From NCBI RefSeq assembly GCF_900476375.1, contig NZ_UPPP01000089.1, forward strand, positions 1 to 35,320: a DNA stretch of 35,320 nt. The letters run 5' to 3'. Numbering within the stretch: position 1 is the first letter of the stretch; the number at the start of each line of letters is the position of its first letter. The DNA comes from Allolucifera butyrica. Lineage in GTDB: Bacteria; Bacillota; Negativicutes; Sporomusales; UPPP01. The notes under the pieces were generated by a model. It worked only from the letters and a program-made list of their open reading frames with translations, ran no database searches and was not told the origin of the DNA. Below, piece after piece: positions 15,904 through 23,116 of this stretch. Position numbers and translations under genes: made by a program.

Positions 15904-16866
15904 ATGGAATATCATCAATTAAAATATGTTCTCAAAGTAGCCGAAGAAAAAAGTTTTTCTTTAGCAGCCAAAAAACTCTATATTTCCCAGCCTTCTTTAA
16001 GCCAAGTTATTCTTAAACTGGAAGAAAAAATTGGATTTCCCCTGTTTGACCGAAGCAGCACGCCATTAAAGCTCACCGATATTGGTGAGCTTTATATTGA
16101 GACAGCCAAAAAAATTTTGGATTTAAGCGATCAATTCACGAAAATGGTTGATGATGTAGCCAATTTACGTCGGGGCCACCTGACTATCGGAAGCTCACCT
16201 TTCCGTAATACGTACCTGCTTTCGCAGATTATTCCTATATTTAAACAAAGATTTCCCGGACTGGAACTTATTTTGAAGGAAGATACCACACATCGATTAG
16301 AAGAACTCGCCTTAAATGGTCAAACAGATTTTTCAATCTCACTGCTACCCATCAATACAAAACTCTTTGACTATGAAGAATTGTTCCAGGAAGAATTACT
16401 GCTTGCTCTACCGCCAAATCATCCACTATGCATAAAGTTTCAGCGTCAACCTGGAGATTATCTTAATCCGCCGCAAATCAAACTACAGGATGTCCGTGAA
16501 ACCCCTTTTATCCTCATGGATAAAGGGCAAAAGCTCCATAATGTCTTTTTCGATTTATGCAATAAAGCTGAATTTAAACCGCGCATTTTATTAGAAACCC
16601 AAAGCATGAATGCCGCCCAGGCATTGGTAGGTGCAGGAATGGGCGCAGCCTTACTGCCTGACACGCTTATCCGCGCTAGCAACATCAGCAAAAACCCCTG
16701 CTATTTTTCTCTTTGCCCAATGCCATTACGAACTGTTATCGTTGCTTATTGCAAAAGCAGGTATCTATCTAAGGCGGCAGTCGAATTTATTAATTTAATG
16801 AAACAATCTTTTAGTGTCAAGGGGACGGGGTTGTCGACATCCCCAAGTTTTATGGAAAACACCTAG
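15904..16866 (+). CDS. LysR-family regulator of the tartrate operon
   Basis: 320-aa LysR-type regulator. Residues 1-60 are the winged HTH (LKYVLKVAEEKSFSLAAKKLYISQPSLSQVI, LEEKIGFPLFDR); residues about 90-300 are the periplasmic-binding-like effector domain (LTIGSSPFRNTYLL, FPGLELILKED). It diverges from the transporter-ttdA-ttdB operon, as ttdR does in E. coli, so tartrate is the probable effector. AAAGGAG is 13 bases before the ATG, a little far. The last ~15 codons (VKGTGLSTSPSFMENT) are encoded by REP family A and chance sequence beyond it; the native protein probably ended near residue 305. Confidence 0.88.
   Translation: MEYHQLKYVLKVAEEKSFSLAAKKLYISQPSLSQVILKLEEKIGFPLFDRSSTPLKLTDIGELYIETAKKILDLSDQFTKMVDDVANLRRGHLTIGSSPFRNTYLLSQIIPIFKQRFPGLELILKEDTTHRLEELALNGQTDFSISLLPINTKLFDYEELFQEELLLALPPNHPLCIKFQRQPGDYLNPPQIKLQDVRETPFILMDKGQKLHNVFFDLCNKAEFKPRILLETQSMNAAQALVGAGMGAALLPDTLIRASNISKNPCYFSLCPMPLRTVIVAYCKSRYLSKAAVEFINLMKQSFSVKGTGLSTSPSFMENT
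16813..16845. repeat. REP-like palindrome, family A (GTGTC type)
   Basis: GTGTCAAGGGGACGGGG followed by TTGTCGACATCCCC; one base in the right arm differs from the copy at 9740-9770. It overlaps the 3' end of the lysR-type gene. Confidence 0.7.
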
Positions 16867-17248
16867 GACCGTTCTTTATTCGACAACTTATTAATCAAAT
16901 GTTTTCCGAATTTTGATTGGTGGAGGCGAACCGACACCAATTACGCGCTAAACTATTGTTACCAAAAGCTAACTGCTCTTCGTATAAACGGCTCAGGGAA
17001 AACCCATCCAAAAATCATTCAACAAGGAACTGACAATTTGGTGTTTTTCCCATACTAACCTTATCCTGCCTGCGGTTTAGAAACGTCGGAAAATACCATA
17101 GAACAAATTAATCTAATGATAGAGTTTCAACAAACTCGTAAGAAATAGCTTCACGATCTCCAGTCTTTCTGTAGCCATCCTCCTTATGAGAATCATCAGA
17201 AAGCTTCGCGCACTTTCATGCCAATTTCTTTACTAAATATACTCTTTA
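16867..17248. other. Intergenic region, no gene supported
   Basis: About 380 bases between the LysR gene and the regulatory segment of the carbonic anhydrase gene. Short open stretches exist but have no ribosome site or recognisable domain. TGGTGGAGGCGA at 16918-16929 recurs at 18133-18144; see the rejected list. Confidence 0.5.
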
Positions 17249-17298
17249 ATTATGTGACATAATCACTACTAATTCATAGAATATATTAGAGTTCTATG
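17249..17298 (+). promoter_or_regulatory. Palindromes upstream of the carbonic anhydrase-like gene
   Basis: ATTATG-TGA-CATAAT (17249-17263) is a perfect 6-bp inverted repeat, and CATAGAA/TTCTATG (17275-17281, 17292-17298) a perfect 7-bp inverted repeat with a 10-base loop. Both lie 35-85 bases before the ATG, where a promoter and operator are expected. The first resembles CRP/FNR half-sites but the spacing is not canonical. Confidence 0.4.
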
Positions 17299-17332
17299 TA
17301 ACCCTAATATTACTATATAAGGAGATATCGCT

Positions 17333-18037
17333 ATGAGTCTAGAAAAACCTGTTGGACAAAGGCCTGCAGAAATAAATAATAGATATTCATATTTTGTTAC
17401 TAGTAATCCTGCGACTTCTTTTAATCGTGTTAGCGTATATCCTACTATTGATAAAACTGCTTTTATCGGTCCTTTTTCTAGCATTATTGGAGATGTCCGA
17501 ATAAAAAAAGAAGTGTTTATTGGATGTAATGTGACAATTAGAGCTGATGAAGGAACACCATTTCATATTGGAAATAAAACCAACTTACAAGATGGAGTGA
17601 TTTTACATGGTTTGAAAAATATGCGATTAACTGTGCATAATGAACAATATTCTATCTATTTAGGAAATAAAGTTAGTGCTGCTCATGGAGCTCTAATTCA
17701 TGGTCCATGCATTGTTGAAGATAATACTTTTGTAGGATTTAACGCGATTGTCTTTAACGCCATTGTGGAAGATGGCTGTTACATTGATTTAGCAGCTATT
17801 GTAACAAATGGAGTACGAATTCCTCCTAATAGCTATGTTCCGATTGGAGCTATAATAGATACTCAAAGAAAGGCTAACGTTCTAACAAAAGTATCGGAAG
17901 CTAATGAGAATTTTGCTAAAAGTGTAGTTAAAACAAATGGCGAACTTGCACAAGCCTATTCTTTAAAATTTGGTGATACTATATGTAGTTGTGGTCTCTG
18001 TTGTAATAGTAATACTTTTAAGAATTTAGAAGAATAG
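17333..18037 (+). CDS. Gamma-class carbonic anhydrase-like protein (left-handed beta helix)
   Basis: 234 aa, cytoplasmic (no signal peptide). Hexapeptide repeats from about residue 38 to 175 form the left-handed beta helix of the Cam/CcmM family, which reversibly hydrates CO2 as a trimer. The metal ligands are in place: His92 (ILHGL), His118 and His123 (AAHGALIHG). Arg70 and Asp72 (IRADEGTPFHIG) and Gln86 (NLQDGV) correspond to conserved active-site residues. The closest pattern is the N-terminal domain of CcmM. The tail after residue 180 is helical and ends with a Cys cluster, CSCGLCC (218-224), which I do not know from standard members and which could bind metal or form disulfides. AAGGAG precedes the ATG. 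Monocistronic, with its own terminator. Confidence 0.85.
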   Translation: MSLEKPVGQRPAEINNRYSYFVTSNPATSFNRVSVYPTIDKTAFIGPFSSIIGDVRIKKEVFIGCNVTIRADEGTPFHIGNKTNLQDGVILHGLKNMRLTVHNEQYSIYLGNKVSAAHGALIHGPCIVEDNTFVGFNAIVFNAIVEDGCYIDLAAIVTNGVRIPPNSYVPIGAIIDTQRKANVLTKVSEANENFAKSVVKTNGELAQAYSLKFGDTICSCGLCCNSNTFKNLEE

Positions 18038-18089
18038 CGTACGCGTAGAAAATGCCGTCACCTTGACATATAAGACTCTTGCAATAACA

Positions 18090-18117
18090 AAAACCTGCTG
18101 ATTAGGCAGGTTTTTAA
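18090..18117 (+). terminator. Intrinsic terminator of the carbonic anhydrase-like gene
   Basis: AAACCTGC (18091-18098), 7-base loop, GCAGGTTT (18106-18113) running into TTTTTAATTAATT. It ends about 80 bases after the stop codon. Confidence 0.8.
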
Positions 18118-18394
18118 TTAATTCCCAAATTTTGGTGGAGGCGAGGCATGCCGAACCCCTGACCATACACTTCGCCTGCGTTATAATATTTGCAGGAAAA
18201 AAGTTTTTTTTAGCTAAAACCTATAGTAAATATAGTGTGTTCCGGGGGAAATTAAAGCGTACGACATACCGTTCCGGTTAGCTAAAATATTGTCGGATGA
18301 GGTTGAATGTCGGGCAATTGCTGGCGGCACCTGACCTAGTTTTGGAAGTATAAGCAGACGAAGGAATCAAGCGTTTATTCAGGAAGGTGGGTAT
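18118..18394. other. Intergenic leader of the sigma54 activator gene
   Basis: No gene is supported. The stretch is more GC-rich than the activator gene and includes a second TGGTGGAGGCGA. It must hold the activator promoter, but no convincing -35/-10 pair stands out. Confidence 0.4.
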
Positions 18395-19801
18395 ATGAGA
18401 GCCGATAATATTATGAACCAGGATATTTTAAATATGGTCTTAGCAGCAGTTGATAGTATTCATGATGGAATAGTTATTGTAGATAAAAATTCAAAAATAA
18501 TTTATATTAATGCGGCGTATTCAGAAATCCTTAATGTAAAGAAAGATAAAGTGTTGAATCGATTTGTAAGTGAAATAGAACCGGGAGCTATCATATTAGA
18601 TAGCTTAAAAGAAAAAAAGCCGAAAATAAATACGGTTACTAAGGTGAAAACCAGAGGCAAAGAAATTTTAGTAAATATAAATCCAATTATAATTGACGGT
18701 GAACTATTAGGTGCTGTATCCATTTTTAAAGATGTAACAGAAGTATACTTGCTCAATAAGGAATTGGAGCAAGTGAGAAAGTTAACGGGATATTTTTATA
18801 ATGACAGTACAAAATTTCATAAGGATTTACCGGAAAGTTTTTCAAAGATCATAGGAGATGATGAAAAGTTCATAAATTGTTTAAAATTAGCAAGCATCGT
18901 AGCTCCTACGGAGGCGACAGTATTAATCGAGGGAGAAAGTGGAGCCGGAAAAGAAGTTATCGTAAATGCAATACTAGGTGAGAGCAAAAGAAACCATCCA
19001 TTTGTGAATATAAATTGTTCAGCCATTCCAGAAAATTTATTTGAAAGTGAATTGTTTGGATATTCATCCGGTTCTTTTACGGGGGCAAAAAAGGGTGGCA
19101 AAGCGGGAAAATTTGAAACAGCGAATAATGGTACAATCTTTTTAGATGAAATAGGTGAAATGCCGCTTTTTATGCAGGCAAAACTCCTGAGAGTGCTTCA
19201 ATCCGGAGAAATTCAGAAAGTTGGTTCTAATAATATTGATATTGTAAATGTTCGAGTTATTGCAGCAACGAATAGGAATTTAAAGTCCATGGTGAGGGAG
19301 GGAACGTTTAGAGAAGATTTGTATTTTAGGCTTAACACTTTTAAAATAACAATTCCACCGCTTCGGGAAAGAGGCAAGGATGTTATTCTTTTAGCAGAAC
19401 ATTTTCTGAGCTTATATTGTGAAAAATATTGCAAAAAAATAGTTCTATCCAATGAAGTGAAGGATTTATTGTTAAACAATCAATGGATCGGCAATGTAAG
19501 ACAGGTTCAAAGCTGTATCGAATATGCAGTGATTGTATGTCAAAAAGATAAAATACAGGTAGAAAATTTACCGGATGAAATACGAAATCCAAATATCCCT
19601 GATGGAAAAAAGATAATAAAACACAATGGGAAAGTTTTAAAAAACATGATATTTGATGTAGAAAAAGCTCAGATAATCAAGGAGTTACAAAATACACATG
19701 GCAATAAAACCCGTGCGATGGAGAATATCGGAATTAGCCGGCGTACTTTTTACCGGAAATTGAAATTATATGATATTAATCCCGCGCTGTATACAAAGTA
19801 A
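18395..19801 (+). CDS. Sigma54-dependent activator (PAS-AAA+-Fis)
   Basis: 468-aa enhancer-binding protein that uses ATP to open sigma54 promoters. A PAS sensor spans about residues 12-118 (SIHDGIVIVDKNSKIIYIN...GAVSIFKDVTE). The AAA+ domain has Walker A GESGAGKE (180-187), loop 1 GSFTGA (226-231, Ser for the usual Ala in GAFTGA), Walker B TIFLDEIG (247-254) and the arginine-finger region FREDLYFRLN (305-314). WIGNVRQVQ replaces the usual WPGNVREL. The C-terminal Fis-type HTH is GNKTRAMENIGISRRTFYRK. GGAAGGTGGG precedes the ATG. A terminator and a sigma54 promoter for the atuA operon follow directly, so this is its dedicated activator. No receiver domain is present; the PAS domain probably senses the substrate or a CoA metabolite. 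Confidence 0.92.
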   Translation: MRADNIMNQDILNMVLAAVDSIHDGIVIVDKNSKIIYINAAYSEILNVKKDKVLNRFVSEIEPGAIILDSLKEKKPKINTVTKVKTRGKEILVNINPIIIDGELLGAVSIFKDVTEVYLLNKELEQVRKLTGYFYNDSTKFHKDLPESFSKIIGDDEKFINCLKLASIVAPTEATVLIEGESGAGKEVIVNAILGESKRNHPFVNINCSAIPENLFESELFGYSSGSFTGAKKGGKAGKFETANNGTIFLDEIGEMPLFMQAKLLRVLQSGEIQKVGSNNIDIVNVRVIAATNRNLKSMVREGTFREDLYFRLNTFKITIPPLRERGKDVILLAEHFLSLYCEKYCKKIVLSNEVKDLLLNNQWIGNVRQVQSCIEYAVIVCQKDKIQVENLPDEIRNPNIPDGKKIIKHNGKVLKNMIFDVEKAQIIKELQNTHGNKTRAMENIGISRRTFYRKLKLYDINPALYTK

Positions 19802-19850
19802 ATTGTATACAAAGAATATTATTTGTATATTAAGTATACATTGTATTTAG
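19787..19850 (+). promoter_or_regulatory. Upstream activating array (TTGTATAC repeats)
   Basis: TGTATACA at 19788-19795, TTGTATACAA at 19803-19812, TTGTATAT at 19823-19830, AGTATACA at 19833-19840 and TTGTATTT at 19841-19848. Repeat starts are about 16-20 bases apart. The array sits 70-145 bases upstream of the -24/-12 promoter, the normal enhancer distance, and overlaps the activator stop codon. Confidence 0.7.
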
Positions 19851-19890
19851 CTCACAAATTACTTGAAAAAACAGAATACTAAATATTTGT

Positions 19891-19918
19891 AATGCTTTTT
19901 TAAGCATTATTTTTTTTT
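19891..19918 (+). terminator. Intrinsic terminator of the activator gene
   Basis: AATGCTT (19891-19897), TTTT loop, AAGCATT (19902-19908), then a run of nine T. It separates the activator transcript from the sigma54 promoter, which begins in the last T bases. Confidence 0.8.
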
Positions 19919-19933
19919 GGCATAAAATTTGCG
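19917..19933 (+). promoter_or_regulatory. Sigma54 (-24/-12) promoter of the atuA operon
   Basis: TTGGCATAAAATTTGCG has GG at 19919-19920 and GC at 19931-19932, the exact 10-base spacing required, and fits the TGGCAC-N5-TTGC consensus at all but one or two positions. The start of transcription should be near 19943, leaving a short leader before the GTG at 19980. Confidence 0.85.
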
Positions 19934-19979
19934 TTATATAAATTGTGATTTGTTTATCAATACCAAGGAGGGTGGATTT

Positions 19980-21341
19980 GTGAAGACTATAAGAATTGGT
20001 GGCGGTCAGGGTTTCTGGGGTGACTTAAATGATGCTCCCATAACCATGGCAAAAAACGATAATGTTAACTACATTGCTTGTGATTATTTAGCTGAGTTAA
20101 CGCTATCCATTATGAGAAGACAGCAGGAACACAATCCGGAAAGAGGTTATGCAAGAGACTTTATTACCGCTTTAAAGCAAATGCTTCCGATGATTAAAGA
20201 AAAAAATATTAAGGTTTTGACAAATGCCGGCGGGATGAATGTCAAAGCTGCGGTAGAAGCGGCAAAACAGGCCATTAAAGAATCCGGGTTGAATTTAAAG
20301 ATTGGCTATGTTCTTGGCGACGATGTAAAGGATGTTATACCGCAGCTTAGAAAGCAAGGCATATCTATGAATAATATGGATACAGGGGAATCCATTGATT
20401 CAATTTTGCCAAAAATGATCAATGCAAATGTGTATTACGGATCAGAACCGATTGTAGAATGCTTGCAGGGTGGAGCCGATATCATCATTGTCGGACGCTC
20501 TACTGATACCGCACTTTTTGTCGCGCCGCTGCAGTATGAATTTGGCTGGAAAACAGGTGAGTGGGATGCTTTGGCTACCGGTATTTTGGCAGGCCATTTA
20601 TCAGAATGCGGTGCACAATGTACCGGCGGTAACTATGACTACGATTGGAGAAATGTTCCGAGTCCGGAAATCTTAGGTTATCCGATCGCTGAAATCAGCG
20701 AACCGGGAAAACTTGTCATGACGAAAACCAAAAATACAGGCGGTCTTGTAACGCCGCAGTCTGTAAAAGAACAATTATTCTATGAAATCCATGACCCGAG
20801 CCAGTATCTTACGCCGGACGTCATTGCCGATTTTAGCAAAATAACGGTAAAAGAATTGGAAAAAGACCGAGTGGAAGTGGCCGGAGTTACGGGACGTGAA
20901 CGTCCGGAGACATTAAAACTTTGCGTAGGTTATCTTGAGGGATACCGGAATATTGCTTACCTGCCCTACAGTTGGCCCGATGCTTTAGATAAAGCTAAAT
21001 TGGCGGCAAATATTCTCGATAAGAGAATGGCTATGAAGAATCTGAAGTATCTGGAAAAACGGATTGATTATTTAGGTCTGAATGCATTGCACGGTTGTAT
21101 GGCCCATGAAATTAATGTTGACCTGAATGAAGTAGTATTGCGGTACGCTATAAAAACAGAAACAAAAGAAGAAGCACTGAAATTGACTCCGGAAATCGCA
21201 CCCGTAAGTAATTTGAATGGTCCGGCCCAAGGCTGCTTCTTTGGCGGCAGAACAAAGCCCAGTGAAGTATTTGCCTTGTGGCCGACATTGATTCCGAGGG
21301 ATGCCGTAAAACTAGAAGCCCATGTTGAGGAGGTTAAATAG
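19980..21341 (+). CDS. AtuA-family protein (DUF1446), CoA-thioester catabolism
   Basis: 453-aa cytoplasmic protein of the acyclic terpene utilisation AtuA family. The N-terminus TIRIGGGQGFWGDLNDAP and later blocks (KVLTNAGGMNV, GGADIIIVGRSTDTALFVAPL, GHLSECGAQCTGGNYDYDW, EISEPGKLVMTKTKNTGG) are family hallmarks. Its reaction is not established; in Pseudomonas it is needed in geranyl/citronellyl-CoA degradation. The start is GTG 19980: AAGGAGGG is upstream, and a longer frame from 19929 would begin before the predicted transcription start. The small C-terminal partner, fused in some relatives, is here a separate gene one base downstream. First gene of the sigma54 operon. Confidence 0.88.
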   Translation: MKTIRIGGGQGFWGDLNDAPITMAKNDNVNYIACDYLAELTLSIMRRQQEHNPERGYARDFITALKQMLPMIKEKNIKVLTNAGGMNVKAAVEAAKQAIKESGLNLKIGYVLGDDVKDVIPQLRKQGISMNNMDTGESIDSILPKMINANVYYGSEPIVECLQGGADIIIVGRSTDTALFVAPLQYEFGWKTGEWDALATGILAGHLSECGAQCTGGNYDYDWRNVPSPEILGYPIAEISEPGKLVMTKTKNTGGLVTPQSVKEQLFYEIHDPSQYLTPDVIADFSKITVKELEKDRVEVAGVTGRERPETLKLCVGYLEGYRNIAYLPYSWPDALDKAKLAANILDKRMAMKNLKYLEKRIDYLGLNALHGCMAHEINVDLNEVVLRYAIKTETKEEALKLTPEIAPVSNLNGPAQGCFFGGRTKPSEVFALWPTLIPRDAVKLEAHVEEVK

Positions 21342-21342
21342 T

Positions 21343-21663
21343 ATGCGAGTACAGTTGAGGGAAATCGCGCATGGAAGATCAGGCGACAAAAGTGATACTT
21401 CAAATATTTGCATTTATGCAAGAAATCCCAAATACTATCCGGCTATGAGAGAACAGTTAACGCCTGCAGCGGTAAAAAAACATTTTGAAGGTGTGGTATA
21501 TGGCGATGTTATTCGTTATGATTTGCCACAACTGGAGGGCTTTAACTTCGTTATGCATCATGCTTTAGATGGCGGAGCCACCCGCTCATTAAGACTTGAT
21601 ACTCTGGGGAAAACCATGGAGGCGGCACTTTTACGTTTTATAGTTGAAATCGACGAAATGTAA
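21343..21663 (+). CDS. AtuA-associated small domain protein (AtuA ferredoxin-like fold)
   Basis: 106 aa. VQLREIAHGRSGDKSDTSNI matches the conserved opening of the small domain found at the C-terminus of long AtuA proteins or as a separate partner (GRSGDKG motif). VVYGDVIRYDLPQLEGFNFV and the DGGATRSLRLDTLGKTM block follow. GAGGAGGT precedes ATG 21343, one base after the atuA stop, so translation is coupled. It presumably forms a complex with the AtuA protein; no catalytic residues are known. An upstream in-frame TTG at 21322 lies inside atuA and lacks a ribosome site. Confidence 0.82.
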   Translation: MRVQLREIAHGRSGDKSDTSNICIYARNPKYYPAMREQLTPAAVKKHFEGVVYGDVIRYDLPQLEGFNFVMHHALDGGATRSLRLDTLGKTMEAALLRFIVEIDEM

Positions 21664-21711
21664 ATCCGTGAGTGGATTGCAATATTATGATTCAAAGGAG
21701 AATGATTTAAA

Positions 21712-22887
21712 ATGTCAAGACCGCTTAGTGGTATTCGTGTACTTGATTTGACACGTGTTTTATCGGGTCCGTATTGTACTATGTTAATGGCCGATATGGG
21801 AGCTGAGATCATTAAGATAGAACAGCCTGGCAACGGTGATGACAGTAGAAGTTTTCCTCCTTTTGAGAGAGGCATCAGTGCTTATTATGCAAATCTCAAT
21901 AGAAATAAAAAAAGCGTTGCCCTGGATTTAAAAGATGAGCAGGCCAAAAAGGTTTTGCGTGACTTAATTAAGGTATCTGATGTCATCGTAGAAAACTTTA
22001 AACCTGGTACGATGGATAAGCTTGGTTTTTCTTATGATGAGGTTAAGGCCATCAATCCGCAAATTGTATATGCTTCCATTTCCGGATTTGGCCAAACAGG
22101 TCCTTATAAAAAATTGCCTGGCTATGATGTTATTGCACAGGCAATGAGCGGCATGATGAGCGTTACCGGCTGGCCGGATTCAGCACCAACACGGACAGGC
22201 ACGGCTATCGGGGATATTCTCGCCGGGCTCAATTGCTGCATTGGCATTCTTGCTGCCCTTCAGGGAAGAGTTAGTCATCGCCATGGAGATAGAATTGATG
22301 TCGCACTTGTAGACTGCTCGGTAAGTGCAATGGAGACAATTAACGAAATATATATGGTGGAAAATAGAATGCCTCAGCGCATAGGAAACCGTTACGAGTT
22401 TATATATCCATACGATTCTTTTCAGGCAAGCGATGGCTGGGTTGTAATTGCGGTTGGTAATGATGCTCTTTGGAAAAGATTCTGCGAAGTAACCGGGCAT
22501 GACGACTGGTTTGCAATAGAAAAATATAAACTTAACAAAGACCGGGTACAAGCGCATGAGGAGTTGCAAAAACTGGTTACAGCGTGGACAAGGGAACACA
22601 AGGTTAAAGAAATCATTTCGTTGCTGCAGTCCAATAGTGTTCCTTGTGCTCCTATTAATACAGTTGCGGATGTTGTGGAAGATGAACATATTGCCAAGGC
22701 AAGAGAGATGATTTGTGAAATCGATCATCCGGTCGACGGCAAGATGAAAATCACCGGTTGTCCTATTAAATTTACGGAATCGGCTCAGTTTAACTATAGC
22801 AAAGCGCCGACTCTGGGAAAAGATACAAAAGATGTTTTGGCAAATCTATTAAAAATGTCTTCGGATCAAATTGATCATTTTGAGTAG
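21712..22887 (+). CDS. CaiB/BaiF family CoA-transferase (class III)
   Basis: 391-aa enzyme that moves CoA between carboxylic acids. The N-terminal half has LSGIRVLDLTRVLSGPYC, ENFKPGTMDKLG and ASISGFGQTGPY; the catalytic Asp is Asp168 in TAIGDILAGL. The C-terminal segment NSVPCAPINTV is also typical. Members form interlocked dimers in the cytoplasm. AAAGGAGA precedes the ATG. Following the AtuA pair in the sigma54 operon, it would activate the imported acid using acetyl-CoA, succinyl-CoA or the product thioester as donor. Family members such as formyl-CoA, carnitine and itaconate-type transferases cannot be told apart here. Confidence 0.92.
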   Translation: MSRPLSGIRVLDLTRVLSGPYCTMLMADMGAEIIKIEQPGNGDDSRSFPPFERGISAYYANLNRNKKSVALDLKDEQAKKVLRDLIKVSDVIVENFKPGTMDKLGFSYDEVKAINPQIVYASISGFGQTGPYKKLPGYDVIAQAMSGMMSVTGWPDSAPTRTGTAIGDILAGLNCCIGILAALQGRVSHRHGDRIDVALVDCSVSAMETINEIYMVENRMPQRIGNRYEFIYPYDSFQASDGWVVIAVGNDALWKRFCEVTGHDDWFAIEKYKLNKDRVQAHEELQKLVTAWTREHKVKEIISLLQSNSVPCAPINTVADVVEDEHIAKAREMICEIDHPVDGKMKITGCPIKFTESAQFNYSKAPTLGKDTKDVLANLLKMSSDQIDHFE

Positions 22888-22907
22888 TACCTTTTAAAAA
22901 TGTCATG

Positions 22908-22987
22908 TTGCTATATAAGTGCAGTTATATCATTGGTAAATAATGATTCTACAATGGGGAAATTGACATAATTGCCTTATATAGCAA
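22908..22987. promoter_or_regulatory. 12-bp perfect inverted repeat with long loop
   Basis: TTGCTATATAAG (22908-22919) and CTTATATAGCAA (22976-22987) are exact inverted copies 56 bases apart, in the 229-base gap between the CoA-transferase and the chemoreceptor. TTGACA at 22963-22968 lies just before the right arm. It could be paired operators for looping or an RNA stem controlling distal operon expression. No T-tract follows. Confidence 0.5.
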
Positions 22988-23116
22988 GATTGTTGCAACC
23001 CAAAACAAATATCAGCCCCGCAGATAAGAATCAGAGTATTCAGTGAAGCTTTGCTGGTTGGCAAGAGACAGACTGTCGCTGCGTACGGCCTATAAAAGCA
23101 GAAAGGAAGTGCTTTT

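Noticed and set aside
17249..17263. CRP/FNR site upstream of the carbonic anhydrase-like gene
   Set aside because: The palindrome is perfect but its half-site spacing does not match either consensus; kept only as a generic operator candidate.
16918..18144. Repeated TGGTGGAGGCGA (16918-16929, 18133-18144) resembling a minus-strand tRNA 3' end
   Set aside because: The first bases look like acceptor/CCA complement, but no T-arm consensus, anticodon arm or full cloverleaf can be built in either copy.
22180..22728. 182-codon minus-strand frame inside the CoA-transferase gene
   Set aside because: Fully antisense to a clear CaiB/BaiF gene, with no domain and no ribosome site.
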